Of a stretch of 64,000 nt of DNA, positions 12,311 through 24,238 are shown piece after piece; positions within the stretch are counted from its first letter, which is position 1, and the number at the start of each line of letters is the position of its first letter. Origin of the DNA: Bactrocera neohumeralis. Lineage: Eukaryota; Arthropoda; Insecta; Diptera; Tephritidae. The position numbers and the translations under genes were made by a program. The notes under the pieces were generated by a model, which saw only the letters and a program-made list of their open reading frames with translations, had not been told where the DNA came from and made no database searches. The stretch spans positions 56,675,960 through 56,739,959 of the forward strand of contig NC_065920.1 of the NCBI RefSeq assembly GCF_024586455.1. Direction: 5' to 3'.

Positions 12311-13185
12311 AAATTCCTTGTGGATTACAAGACAAAGTATTTATAAAAATGTCTGGCAGTTGTATATACCGTTGCTTAGTTATTACATTTATATTTCCAT
12401 TATTATTTTTACTTCTGGACGCATTTGAATGGTACTACGCTTAGGCCGAAGTCACTTCCAGGCAAAACATTGTATTCAATTATTCAGTCGTGCAAATTAG
12501 AAAAGGTGCTAAGTACTGAACTGTTTTCTGCAAATTGCGTAGAAAATGACAACATGCAAACATGTTGCTGACTAATAAAGGAAAAAAATGCAAATCGGAA
12601 TGCGAAATAGAAAGCGAAACGTTTTATAGGTATTCAAGTTTTGTCTTTGCTTTGTTGTTATCGCTTTAGTGAAAGCAAAATGTTGGAGATGGAAATGATA
12701 ATAGAGATAGCTCGAATGGAAAAAGGTGGACTAATGCTATATAAATAAGTTTTTAGATAAGATATTATATGAGCGCGTAGCTCGTGTGTAGAGCGAAAAG
12801 GGTTTAATTATATTAAGTGCTACTAATATTATTATTAAAAAAATTGTAAGCAAGCACCATATTTAAATATAACACTATATTCAATTGTATCAAAACGGAA
12901 TCAAGATGGAGCCAGGCTGCTCTTTAAGAAAACAACAACGCAAACTTTTAATCGGTATTGAATTTCCTAAGGCTAAGATTTTATTCTAACACAGAAAAAG
13001 TATTGTTACGGCATACGAAAGCAAATTTGTGCAAGGGTTCAGCTAATTTATTACAGCCATATTTAAACTATAATCTAATTATGTGAACATTTCAGCTAGC
13101 TTAGCATCAATATAGTAACATTTGTATATGTATTTCACTCAATATACATTGGTACAAAAAAGTAAATGGAAAACGTAAATGGAAC
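12311..13185. other. No recognised feature
   Basis: AT-rich sequence without family motifs or clear repeats. Confidence 0.4.
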
Positions 13186-13189
13186 TTTT

Positions 13190-13462
13190 TAGGATGGCCT
13201 TCAGCTCTTTAAGCGAATTTTGGTTTATATCTTCGATCGTCTGAAAACGGCTTCCTCGTAGCGGAATTTCAGTTTGGGGAACAAGAAAAAATTACACGGA
13301 GCCAAATCTGGTGAATACGGTGGTTGATTGATGGTATTTGATGCGTTTATCAACGTTTCAAATTTATGAACGACGCATTTTCTCACACAAGCGCCTCGGT
13401 ACGGCCAAATAAAGCTCCTTATTGATCGTCTGTCCTTCCGGAATGATTGACCAGATATTTAC
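13190..13462 (-). pseudogene. mariner transposase C-terminal fragment
   Basis: The minus strand reads QPPYSPDLAPCNFFLFPKLK, the conserved mariner stretch around the third catalytic acidic residue. It is preceded by sequence resembling NKELYL-VLRRL-EKMRR. Stops interrupt it, and the N-terminal half is absent. Confidence 0.85.
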
Positions 13463-13740
13463 CATGCGCCAAATGTAGGGAAAGAAAGTGGAAAGTATAT
13501 TTTTATATAAAGCCTTTTGATATTTTTGTAATTAGCAGCTTTTGAATTAAATATTTTAATAAATTGATTCTTTAACATTTGTACGGAATACTTTTTAAGC
13601 AAAGATTTTTTAACTAATTAGATTTTTCTTGTACAAGAAAACCAAGCAGACTGTTCAGTAAACGGAGCTTTAAGGGGTCAGTAGGGTAATCTTTAAAATT
13701 TATTTTTGGTTTTTGCATTTTCTGTTCCCTTATACCCTTA

Positions 13741-13935
13741 GGCTACGTTTATGACCGAGCGGATTCGCGTCGCGCGATGCGATAAAAATCGCTACTAGCG
13801 ATCAAATATGTATATAAAACCATACGGAGGTGTTTATCGTGCAGCGATTCAGCGAAAAGCGGTTTCAGCGAAAATGGAGCGACTGCTAGCGACGAAAATC
13901 AGCGATCAAAATTTTTGATTCAGTTGAGCGAATCG
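13741..13935. repeat. Harbinger subterminal GCGA/TCGC motif cluster
   Basis: Within under 200 bases there are about a dozen GCGA or TCGC cores, for example aatcgctactagcgat, cagcgattcagcg and ggagcgactgctagcgac. They are far denser than in the AT-rich flanks. In DNA transposons such clusters can be transposase-binding sites; here that role is inferred. Confidence 0.65.
13811..13819 (+). promoter_or_regulatory. Candidate TATA box of the MADF gene
   Basis: TATATAAAA lies 128 bases upstream of the MADF start codon, inside the GC-richer subterminal zone. It is plausible as a core promoter but unproven. Confidence 0.45.
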
Positions 13936-13946
13936 CGTTAAACACG

Positions 13947-15310
13947 ATGGACAAATTTATTGAAAAAGTGCGAAATAAAGAATGTTTGTGGAATCTGCGT
14001 CATCCAGATTATCATAATAGAAACAAAATCAGAAAAGCTTGGGAAGAAGTAGAAAAAGAATGCGGTTTGGAAGGTAAGTAATAGTATTATTTTATTTTTA
14101 TGTAATAAACAACCTATACTTAAGTGAATATAACATTTTTTTGAACAAAATATTTCTTAAAATTGTTTCGTATAGTCGTAGGTAATAGTTTGCTAAACTT
14201 GAATTAAGGTTTGCATACAAACTCCCTATTTATCAATTATAATATTGTGTAGCAAACAAATAGTTTTAACAAATAGTTCTGCACCATAAATATCAGTTTC
14301 GATTGATTTGGTTAGTAAACACCATTTGTTTGTAATAATACCAAAGCACATTCAATGGATTTTCTGGATTTAGATAGCATTGTGTTGAATAGTTCCGAGT
14401 CATTGTTCAAATTTGTTTTAGAATATGGGCGCAATAAATATTTTCTGAGTGGATATGCTTCACCCCCAAGCATTACGAATGGTGCTGCAATTTCTGTGTC
14501 TGGTAGATTCCGCTCTTCTGGAATTTAATATTCTCCAGTTTCTATAAGCTTATGTAATGTTGAAGCTTCAAAAATGCCACCATCACTCTGTTTGCTCCAA
14601 TTTCAATGGCAGTAAACTTGTAGTCAGCAGAGGCAACGCCTTGTAAAACGATGGAAAAAAAGTGCTTGTAGTTGATAAACATGCTGCCAGAATGCGGTGG
14701 CCTTTTGCAACGAATATGTTTGCCGTCGATACTTCCAACGCAATTCGGAAATCCCCATTTGGAGTGAAATTCATCTGCTATTTTTATCAATTCTTCATTT
14801 GTTTTGCGATTCAAATGTTTGGAAACAAGAGACGTCCAAAGGGCGGCACATACTTCTCTAGTAATTTTGGCCACTCTAGCTATTCCTATGCGATAAGAAA
14901 AAGCCAAAGATCGGAATGAATTTCCCGTTGCTAAAAACCTGAAAATAAATTTAAACGAAATTATTCTTTTTACATGTGTTTCAGCTGGCTCTGGTGCAAA
15001 AAAATGGAAAAACTTGAAAGACACCTACCATGTCAGGTAACTTGATCAATGAAACAAGTTGTGATGAATTGGTGGAACTTGATGATGAAGATAAATCAGA
15101 AACTCCTGAATCCATAAAATTGATGCAGCCTACACCTAAAAAATTAAACTTTAATTTAATTAAAAACTTACAGAAAGCTCAGTGTTTTTGGAGTTGGAGG
15201 AAAAGAAGCTTAAGCTTCTAGAAAAAAGCAACGATGAGGAGGATGATGATTACCATTTTCTTATGAGTTTCAAAAAGTACATGATAAATATGGGTGAAGA
15301 AAAAAAATAA
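13947..15310 (+). pseudogene. MADF-BESS protein gene of Harbinger element (spliced)
   Basis: A DNA-binding accessory protein of the MADF/BESS type. Exon 1 (13947-14073) starts at ATG and encodes MDKFIEKVRNKECLWNLRHP and the following helix KAWEEVEKECGLE. A strong donor GTAAGT follows at 14074. The acceptor TTTCAG ends at 14984 and restores phase, giving A-GSGAKKWKNLKDTYH, the classic second half of a MADF domain. After TYH the expected third helix is missing (a deletion, or a further donor at 15035). An acidic linker ELDDEDKSETPES continues to a frame change near 15180, then LEEKKLKLLEKSNDEEDDD and a BESS-like YHFLMSFKKYM before the stop at 15308-15310. The intron houses the transposase on the opposite strand. 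The splice structure is convincing; the gene is probably no longer functional. Confidence 0.8.
14226..14938 (-). pseudogene. PIF/Harbinger DDE transposase (DDE_Tnp_4)
   Basis: A nuclease of PIF/Harbinger type. The exon opens at 14938 directly after an intron end TTTATTTTCAG on minus and reads FLATGNSFRSLAFSYRIGI. All three catalytic acidic positions are visible: Asp in GSIDGKHIRCKRP, Asp in QSDGGIFEAS, and Glu in SRKSIECAFG. Frameshifts occur near 14575 (before QSDGG) and near 14335, and there is a stop in GEY-IPEERNLP. The end reads ELFVKTICLLHNIII at about 14230. The 5' exon was not found. The gene lies wholly inside the MADF intron in antisense, with the two acceptors about 45 bases apart. 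Confidence 0.9.
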
Positions 15311-16439
15311 AATTTCGCATAAAAATGCAGAAGGTTCTCTGCGACATTATGTACGGCAAAGATAATCAGGAATCGGCTACGCCCACTTTACCATTGGAAG
15401 GTTTCGAAAAAGGCCCAAAAATAATAATACCGCACGACGTTCGGAGCGCTCACGTATATTTTAAGAATAAATTGGGGTTTTGTATTTCAGATGATCCAAA
15501 CATGAGAAATCGTGTCCGCCAGTGAAAAAAGCATCTCATTTACCCAGGTATTTCTCTGACAGATGTCATCAAAAAATTCCGAAAGAAAAATATTTACATA
15601 CGTGTTTTTCCTTGCCGCATCATATGCCAATATTTTATATTGTGGTAATATTTCAACACAGTAAGAGTAAAGTCAAAATTTTCTATGCACATACACATAC
15701 ATATGAAAATTTTGGCATGGTCGACACCTCTTTTGGTGTATCCAGCACCTTGAGCGCATAGCTCAAGGACTTGATTTTAGCTTCAAACATGTGAACATAG
15801 AAGGTCGAAGTCCCCTCGACTGTCTATCGTTCATTTGTTATCTTTCTGGTACCGCAGGCGCCTTCTGGTGGCTTAACAGCACAAACACATATGAAAGATG
15901 GGTCAAACCACGTCAATCGGTCCATGAAAACTTCGAAAAATCACCGATTTTGAAAATGAGCAGTTCATTTGGAAGGGGACCAGACGCATACCCCGTGATA
16001 TAAATATTTCGTAAAAATTCTTTTTTTTTGTTAAAGTTAAAGTTGAAATGTTCAGCATGATAAAATTGTAATATTATTTTCTCATAAATTATTGGAGATA
16101 AATCGATGAAATTTTGCGAAGACAAAGAACACTGTTTACATTATTTTCACAATATTTTGGGCGTGTAATTTCTGGTAGCTTGTCAGCTAATTATGCACAG
16201 ATTGGCGAGTTTCACGAACATCCCATCTACTGTTAACTGCAAACAGTAGAGCCCGTTGATAGATAAGAAGATTTATGGTTTAGTAGATTAGGGCCAAATC
16301 AGGGATAATAGGCAAATATAAATAAAATACTTATGACATTAACTATCAATCTGTCTAATTTAGTCAGAGTCATATAAACTGCTACTAAAAATATACTTAA
16401 AGAAGTTTAATAAGTTAGATCAAAATAATTACTTTTCCT
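15311..16439. other. Unassigned; two short frames
   Basis: 15325-15525 (+) encodes 66 residues with EGFEKGPKIIIPHDVRSAHV, and 15522-15761 (+) follows it. I recognise neither. The first has a fairly coding-like composition and could be a lost exon of the Harbinger element or of another repeat. No terminal repeats were seen. Confidence 0.35.
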
Positions 16440-16890
16440 TAGACACACATATTTGTTCTGGAAATTGCAATTAAATTTTCCGGGTAAATGATATTTCAAA
16501 GAAAAGATAATTTGGTAAGTTGGTAATACTGTCCTTAATCCTTGTGCCAAATATGAGCGCGATCTACTAACCAGTTTGTTTACAGCAGCTGCTTAAGTTG
16601 GTACACCTCAAAAGTGCGTTGCGATTTTTACACTCGATAAAAATATCGAACAAATAATTTGTTTCAAATATTGTATTTCTTACTACACTTCATGTACGGA
16701 ATGGTTGCGACTGTTAGAAAAGGCTTACGGTAATTCAGTCTTACTACGAGGGATACAAAGCCTTCAAAGATGGTCGAGAGATCGTTGAGGACATGTCTCG
16801 CTCTGGATGACCATCGACCTTTTTAAGTGTTGAAAATATTAGAAAAGTGAAAGATATGGAGCTTGAAAATCGGCAAGAAAAACTAATTAC
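16440..16890 (+). pseudogene. mariner 5' region and N-terminus (family B-like), copy 1
   Basis: The N-terminal half of a mariner transposase. The reading around 16632-16885 gives LEKAYGNSVLLRGYKAFKDG, REIVEDMSRSG and VENIRKVKDMELENRQ, the two helix-turn-helix region. The start codon is mutated (CTC for ATG). The upstream sequence from 16440, including tttgtttacagcagctgcttaag, is shared with 27490-27650, so both are copies of one element including the untranslated leader. The catalytic half is deleted. Confidence 0.85.
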
Positions 16891-18108
16891 AATTTCCGGG
16901 TACTTTTTTGTCACAATGTATGTATAAATTACAACTTTCCATCTATTCTAAAGGTTTTTTCTTTAAAAAATGTTTTAAATAATAAACGTTTAAAATTTCT
17001 TAAGAAACGCTGAACTCTAAATTATATCTTTGCTATGTGCCAAGCGGGTAGAGATGAAAATGGCATTATCGTTTACAACCACATTGAAGACCCTTCCCAT
17101 TTGCGAACAAGCAATCTAAATGCTACAAAACTGCAACCTGATATATACATACTGAGACTGGATAAGAAAGGGTATCTGCAAGCTTTCATTGGAGTTCAGT
17201 GTAACAAAAGGCATACACAAAAGTTGCTAAACGACGGAACAAAAAAATAAGTGAAAGTATATCAGCCCGGTGTGACAAAGCGAATAATAGTGTAACCATT
17301 ATATAAAGAAGCGTGGCGGAATATGCAAAATGAAATGTTCTTTTCATCGAATCTTAAAAGTTTGTTTTGTTTGTATATGGATAACTTATACGCAGACTCA
17401 CCGGCACTCATACACAATAAATGTATCTCGAAAAAGTGAGCTCCCTACTTTAAGCGATAAAAAAAGATAGTTATCATTTTTAGTTCTCTCTTCCTTTTAC
17501 CTTCGCTAAATGTGGAGGCATTGCTATTGTTCTCCACATTTTCATTTTGATTGTTCTTTGTGGCACCAGGAGTTTTACTAAACGATTCATTTTCATGGAA
17601 AACTTTTCTATTAATTGATTGCAAAGTTCGTATACATAAGTTAATTGGAGAACCACAAAACTATGGCTTATAAAATTACAGCATTACATTCTGCTATTTT
17701 AAAAAGCCTTTTGACATTTTTGCTAAAACTCATATTATGATTTATAATTTTTGAAGTTAATTAAAATACTCGAAGTAATGTCACTGAATATTTGTTGTTA
17801 TTTACATATTCTTTGAATTTCATGTGAATAAATATCGGAGTTTTAATGAACGTATTAAGTGAGACTAATTCTTAAAGAAATGCAACTAATTTTAATAAAA
17901 AAGGCTATTGAAAATTAATGTTTGTTTGTTTAAATTTGCTTCAAATATGAACTTAATATCAACTTATATCTGCTCTTTTATAACTTTTATAATATACGAG
18001 TATCTAATTAAGTGATTTGCTTCTGTCAAAGGTTATAAAGAAGTTGGGTCATACATACAACTAATATGAGAAAAAATAGTAAGACTTTGTTTATTACTTT
18101 CAAATTCT
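16891..18108. other. Unassigned
   Basis: A 71-codon frame at 17035-17250 (+) has no match I can name. The rest is AT-rich without structure. Confidence 0.35.
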
Positions 18109-18110
18109 TA

Positions 18111-18460
18111 TCTTATTCTTCAAAATCTATGTCGTTCCCCTCAAAGTATTCCCCTTTGGATCCACTTCCAATCCTCAAAAAAATGGTTACAGTCAACGTC
18201 CAGAATAGCCTTAATACGCGTAGCGATTCTCGTTTAATGCATTCAATTGACTCCCTGAAGCGGTCGTTTGAGTTCGCTGAATAGCCAGAAGACACAGGGA
18301 GCTAGCTGAGGTTCAAAATTTGAAGAAAAACTCACGCAGAATCAATGCAGTATGCGACGGTGCATTATCGTTTGTTGTGTGATGGGGTAAGCTAAAACGC
18401 CCCTCTTTCAGCGCCTGCAAGCACGTTACGGTCAAAAATCTGAATTGCCTACAGATTTCA
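18111..18460 (-). pseudogene. mariner transposase C-terminal fragment
   Basis: The minus strand reads HDNAPSHTALIL-like sequence, then LAPCVFWLFSELKRPLQG, then NHFFEDWK and finally GEYFEGNDIDFEE before a stop. These are the third catalytic region and the conserved C-terminal tail of mariner transposases. Several frame changes separate them. The N-terminal half is absent. Confidence 0.85.
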
Positions 18461-20411
18461 TAAATTCATGCATCCGAGTATTTTTATGTCAGTATTAACA
18501 TATTTCATATAGTTAAAAGCTTGTATTAAGCAATTTTAGTGTGGGGTGTGGTGTGTAGATGCGTGAAAGACGTTAGCCAGCAGTGTGGACAAATTGTACT
18601 GAGCCTATGTTACCAATCAATTGTTGTCAGTTACTCATCGGCATCATGTTCAAAACGGGAAACTTGTTGTCCTCAGGAAAAATTTAGTCGACTTCACGAA
18701 AAAGTTTTATAACTTTTTACAACCAGATTACATTCTGAATAAATAAGAAATATGAAACTTTAAATTATTAAATTAGTGAAAGTGTTTGTAATTTTTCTAA
18801 AGATTCCAAAAGCTAATCACTTTATAAAAATTTTATTCCAGAAACTATAACTTAAAATTTTGAAAATAAGTTTCTAATTTTCTGCAAGGTCTTGTCCTCT
18901 CTTAATAAACGCTTCTTATCGTATGCAAGTGTAGCTTTTTAAAACTGATTTATTTTCATGTCGACTTGGAGTTTTCAGATTTATTTATTGCTTCTGGAAA
19001 TTAAAAGTGTTCGATAGATATTTCCTATCGCTTTTTTTCTCTTGTGCACTAAGACACCTGGCAGATTGCTTATTGTGGATTTATAATATATCCGAAATAC
19101 AAGTGTACAAAATTATACAATTGCGCTAGATGAAGAAGAACATTTTTAACATACCCAAGAAGAAGAAGTGAACATGGGGCAGAATTGGGATTTTATATTT
19201 TCATACATGAATAGTATTTTATGCATTAATACATTGATAACATTTTTATTCACGCCTTAGCGAAAGGTTAATTTCACTGGGGAAGGGGAAATGAAAAACT
19301 AAACTGATGGATTGAATGAATTGTCCAAATGTCCTATATATTTAAATGATACTCCGTTAGGCTATCCTTAAAGCACTTTACGTGAATTTTTTTTAAATTT
19401 AGCAGTAGTAGGCAATGTTTCCCAATTTTAAATTATTCATAAATTTTTTTGAGACACCATTCAGTTTGACTCCAACGGATGAGTTATTCCATTATTCACC
19501 ATATTTCACCATATGTCAAGTTGAAAATGAATTTGTATGAGCATGTAAAGCTGATTGTTGAAAGCATGTTCTTCGCAGATTGTTAAGTTTCGCACAAAAC
19601 ACATTTGCCATTAATTTCAAAAAGTGTTGATAGACGATAGTAAAGTAGATAACAATGTCGGGTATGAGCCAGATACAAATGAATTAGTTGAAGAAAAATC
19701 ATCTTAGAAAAATTTCTTAGCTGTGCTTAAGCTAAATTAGAATCATACAAGTCGAAGAAAAATTTAACACTTTACCAACGAATAAGTGGACTGCATAGAG
19801 GTTAATGCCATTTTTGTTAGTTAAAAGTTTCAGCCAAATTGGTAATTATTAAAAATTTGCTATACAATAATCAACAACAAAGAATCTGTATTCTGCTCTA
19901 GTAAAAACCTTGTGTTAAGTTTGAGTTCAGACCTTCCTTCCATTTTAAAGCCAATTTAATAGTTTTATTTCAACTTATGGGACTAAAATGTTAGTTTTCT
20001 TTCACAAGAAATGTGTTTATACTAGATTATTAAATTCTTTTTTGATTCAAAACGTCATCAGGTATACAAATATATATAAAAAATCTCGCTCACAAATAAA
20101 ATGTTGTATGAAAATATCTAGCCGCTCAGGTGCATATCTGCGTTTTTTATGGCCTACATTGCGTACACGTGATTTCCTAACATGGTAACTAAAATGCAGT
20201 ACTGCTGGCCGACTAATCTAATAAAGTTCGTACGATCGTAAGAGAAAGTATTGGTTTAGTTAGTTGTAGTAAAGAAAAACGCATGCAATTTTGTAATATA
20301 GAACATGGTGCATACTTAATACATTTCTGTCTTGCAAGTTGTAAGAGTATACAATATTCGGTTGCACACCCACTTAACCCTTCAAACCTGTTTTCAATGT
20401 TGAAAATCTGT
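18461..20411. other. Unassigned, with small repeat fragments
   Basis: 20130-20225 matches 5990-6100. 20335-20385 (gtaagagtatac-atattcggttgcacacc) looks like the inverted left end of the TIR repeat found at 7.4 kb. Nothing else was recognised. Confidence 0.4.
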
Positions 20412-20433
20412 TTAACATTAAACTTACCATAAC

Positions 20434-20632
20434 GGGTCAAATGACCCATTTTGAACTTTTGCATTGAAAATGCACGTACAATTTTCTTGCGATCGCACAT
20501 TTGACTTCATGACTTTTTCTAAGTAATCAATGTACAGTTATAGAAATATTTTTGTTTTGTTTTTTTTTTTTTTGTTTGTTCTGAGTAATCCTTGCTGTAT
20601 ACCGATATCTACCACAACGGGTCATTTGACCC
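20434..20632. repeat. Left subterminal palindromes of piggyBac element
   Basis: GGGTCAAATGACCC at 20434-20447 and the same palindrome at 20619-20632, each preceded by ACCAYAAC. The right end has one copy at 21958-21971, followed by GCTATGGTAG, the inverted counterpart of the left ACCATA. They are likely transposase-binding repeats. Confidence 0.7.
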
Positions 20633-20886
20633 GGAGAGAATTTTTCTGTGTTTTGAGATTATCGAGGCATATTTGTAGTCGGTAAGTTGCACATTCTTCC
20701 AAAGACTGTTGCGTAAAGTAGTTCAACGAAAATAGCTCAGAATAATTTCAAGAAAATATCAAATTTTAGATTGAAAATAGCTTTTTAGTGTAAGAAAAAG
20801 TGGCAAACTTGAAAGTCTTGGTAAGTACCTAGCTTATATTTTATTTTGATAGCTATAGTAAAACAGATCATTTTTTACTTAGAAAA

Positions 20887-21820
20887 ATGTCGAAGCAAAC
20901 AAGACAGTACAAGTTTTTAGAAGATATAAATAATATTGGCGAAGAGTTTTCAGAAATTAGATGAATTTTCTGAAAATTAAGATATATTGGTTGCAAAAAA
21001 AATTAGTTTGATTCTACAGATACTGACGATGAAGAGGAAAATATTGTGAATGTATGTATGTAGTGGCCGAAAAAGAATAAGATTACTCTCAAGTTCGGAA
21101 GAAAGTGAAGTAGAAATAAATGAACAAAATATTGCAATTGATGAATCTGTTTGGGAAGAAATACAAATAGGTGGCACACCTGGAAGACCACCACTTCATA
21201 ACATTTTCAGGCAAAAAGTAGGCCCAACAGGATACGCAAAACGCCATATAATGAAAGGTAAAGTTAGTACTGCATTTTCATTGATAATTGACCACCGTAT
21301 TATGAACCATATAAGAACATGCACAATAAAAGAAGCAAAGAGAGTGTTTGGTGCCGATTGGAATTTATCTAAAAAAAAATTAGATGCATTTATTGGAATT
21401 TTATATGCTCGAGCTGCATATGGAGCAAATAATTTAAATATTTCCTTTTTGTGGAATAACATATGGGGACCTAAATTTTTTTCTGAAACTATGAGCAGAA
21501 ATAATTTTACCGAAATTCTTAGATTTATTCGTTTTGATAAAAAAAGTCAGCGGATCCAACGTTTGAACACAGATAAATTCGCTTTGGTATCTGCAATTTG
21601 GGATATTTTCATTGAGAACAGCCAAAACTGTTACAAACCGGGTGAAAATATTACTATAGACGAACAGCTATTTCCGACTAAAGTACGATGTAGATTTACG
21701 CAATACATGCCTAAGAAGCCGGATAAATTTGGAATCAAATTTTGGTTAGCATCGGACGTCGATAGCAAATACGTCATAAATGCACTTCCATATCTTGGAA
21801 AAGATGAATATAGGCCCTCA
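20887..21820 (+). pseudogene. piggyBac transposase, N-terminal two-thirds
   Basis: A DDE_Tnp_1_7 transposase, which cuts and pastes at TTAA. An ATG at 20887 begins MSKQTRQYKFLEDINNIGEE but hits a stop. The acidic N-terminus resumes in other frames (DDEEENIVN near 21030; SSSEESEVEINEQN from 21080). The long frame then runs through FIGILYARAAYG, GENITIDEQLFPTKVRCRF (first catalytic Asp), KPDKFGIKFWLASDVDSKYV (second Asp) and NALPYLGKDE. After about 21815 the sequence is no longer homologous: the third catalytic Asp and the Cys-rich C-terminal finger are absent. Family proteins are usually near 600 residues, so about half is retained. Confidence 0.93.
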
Positions 21821-22020
21821 TTACAAATTTTTATTTTTTGCTTTTATAATAGCAATGCTCAACACTCTATTTTGTTTAATCATAATAAATTGCATTTATA
21901 TTTTTATTTCCTTCCTAACATCCATATTTCATACATTCAAGCATGAAACATACAGTCGGGTCATTTGACCCGCTATGGTAGAAATAGGTATATACTAAGG
22001 CTTGGTATGATTAGTGTTAA

Positions 22021-24238
22021 GCTACCGTTGAAAGAGTGCCGACAAAAGAAAAATAATTGACAAGGTTCAGTACATAAAACAAAAGATGTTAAATGGGTAA
22101 AACAAAAGTGCAAGTTTTAACGAGGATCAAAGTTTTGAAATGCTCTATATATAGACTGAAAGATGATAGATGTGCTAGGTAAATTAAATTCTAAACTTAA
22201 ATTGGTTGGTCAAAAAGGTTTTGCCATTGTCATTCCTTTCTTCACTTACTTTCGTTTCCAAGCTCTATAGTTTTGATTTTTGATTGTTCGTATGGTGCGG
22301 CAGGTGTTTACTTAGGTGATTACATCTAGGTAGCTGGAAAGTTTTTCATGAAACGCGCAAAAAAATTTATGAAATTATGATTGCGCCTTTATTCACAAAT
22401 TTGAAGTGGCAACAGTATTTAAAAAACAATTAGTGGATTGTTAAGGAACTTTCGCGGGGTATAGATATAATTTTGCGCTCTCCTGAACATTTAATTTAAT
22501 AAAAAAGCATATTTCACTAGAAAAAAAATCATAAAATATTTGCCCCGAAAGCAAACTCACAGCAGCTATTCAACATTGCATGAAGAAAAAGCAACAAACT
22601 CAGCGGTTTAAATGCACTAAAATTTTTTTCCAGTCGGCTCTCCACGAGGCAGCATAGTCAGCCAGCCAGCCAGAAAAACTGGGAAGCCTCTGATTTATAC
22701 CATGTCAAATGGATGGTTGCAAAGTCGGACGTTAGATCCTTGCTCTATTTGCCTTCAACTCAAGCAGGTGGCAGCTAAGCTCGAGGGAAAACAATACCTC
22801 TACGCCAAATGAAATTTCATAAAGGCGTAAAAATTTAACGAGCTAACTTTCGAAAGTGATGCAGAAAACCACCGATTTTGCTTGCCATGCCAACGCCATT
22901 AATGACACATACAATTTCATATTTTATACAATATATACACATACATATGCATAAACTCTTTTTCATTCTGTTGGTAGTTGTTCCTGAAGCAAAGTGAAAA
23001 GTCAATCTGTTGCTACTATATTTAATAATGATTTTTCCGTTTATGTACCGAAAGCACATTTCGGCTTAAGGAGGTATTTTTCATGGTGGTTAGATCAGAC
23101 AATACTGTTGGAAGAACGCTTCGTAAGCCAAATAAAATTTTGTGGAGAATCTCAAGAAAACTATTAGCCGACAGACCTTTGTTATTAGGATTGATTGATT
23201 CGCACTAAGAAAACGTCTTGATATTATTTTTCATAAAAAGATTTCTTTAAAAGTTATACATATTAGATTTATACATCAAATGTACTGCACTCATATAGTA
23301 CTCCAAGTTGTATGAGCAACACAGAAGGTATGAATTCTAATGTCATTTGATGCACAACTTGAACTGCATATAATTTTTAAACGAATATTTTTTTTATAAA
23401 AAATAATTAGAACTTCACAGCGGGAAATATTGATTTAGAATAAAACTTTTCAAAGTTGTAGGTTAACTTACTTACTGCAAAAAAATCCATGTTATACGCA
23501 TGGTAAGGAAAAATTATTAAGGTATGGTGTAAGCTGATAATAAAAATTTAATACGTTGAGATTTTTTTGGATAAAAACTCAAGTTTCAAAGCGCAGAAAG
23601 GAAGGAAATAACATGCAACCTAGGTGCTCATACGTGGCGTATGAGTAACTTTTGAATTTACAAAGAATATGTTTGGTGAAATTCAACAAATCGTCTCCTG
23701 AAATGCAAAACAACGTATCCTAAAAAAAACAAAATTAAGTTGTTTATTGCTAACGTTTCACTACATCCTATTATATATGCAATATGGTTAATTTTCGGGC
23801 TTCCACTCTCCGATAGAACCAATATTTAACCATTTTATAACCAAAACCCAAATTAGGTTTCAATATGAGCGGTTTCCCTTATATAGTTTACTTCGCATGT
23901 AAATTTGTGAAGAGTGAAGTTACGTTATTTTGCATAAAATATATAATATCCCAATAAGCTTTTGTAATTGAAACAGAGCTTGAATTAGAAAGCGAACTTC
24001 CATTTCTAGAGATTGAAACGAACTCAATTCGATTGAGTATCAGTATTTACTTAGTTATTTTAAGTAGAAGTGATTAGTTTAGGAATATGTTTGCGTATCA
24101 GAACGCAAAATACAAAAACATTTCAATTAGAAGATTATTTAATCTTTAGTATAGTCGCTTCAGGTGGGTCATCTTCCATAAAATATTTACGATACTAAGG
24201 AAAACGAATTCTAAAGTATGAGTATATTCATATGATTA
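22021..24238. other. Unassigned, with a diverged dispersed repeat
   Basis: 22620-22910 is partly similar to 8570-8850 (cataaaggcgta, ttaacgagc, ttgccatgccaac). No gene was recognised. Confidence 0.45.

Larger units (their letters stand above)
13738..15310 (+). mobile_element. PIF/Harbinger element (left end plus both genes)
   Basis: The left end shows TTA (13738-13740), a 3-bp target-type duplication, followed by GGCTACGTTTATGACC, which resembles PIF/Harbinger terminal repeats. A subterminal zone rich in GCGA/TCGC motifs follows to about 13935. The element carries a MADF-BESS gene on + and a DDE transposase on -, the two-gene content known for this superfamily. I could not find the matching right terminal repeat between 15310 and 16440, so the right end is lost or diverged. 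Confidence 0.8.
20412..22020 (+). mobile_element. piggyBac-like element bounded by TTAA
   Basis: TTAA at 20412-20415 and 22017-22020 delimit a 1.6-kb unit. The ends are similar when read inward (TTAACATTAAACTTACCA and TTAACACTAATCATACCA). It contains a piggyBac transposase remnant and three copies of the palindrome GGGTCAAATGACCC (written GGGTCATTTGACCC on the other strand) at 20434-20447, 20619-20632 and 21958-21971. The gene's C-terminal half is missing, so this is an internally deleted copy. Confidence 0.8.

Noticed and set aside
15325..15761. Two adjacent + ORFs as a host gene
   Set aside because: No recognised motif, splice structure or promoter; left as unassigned.
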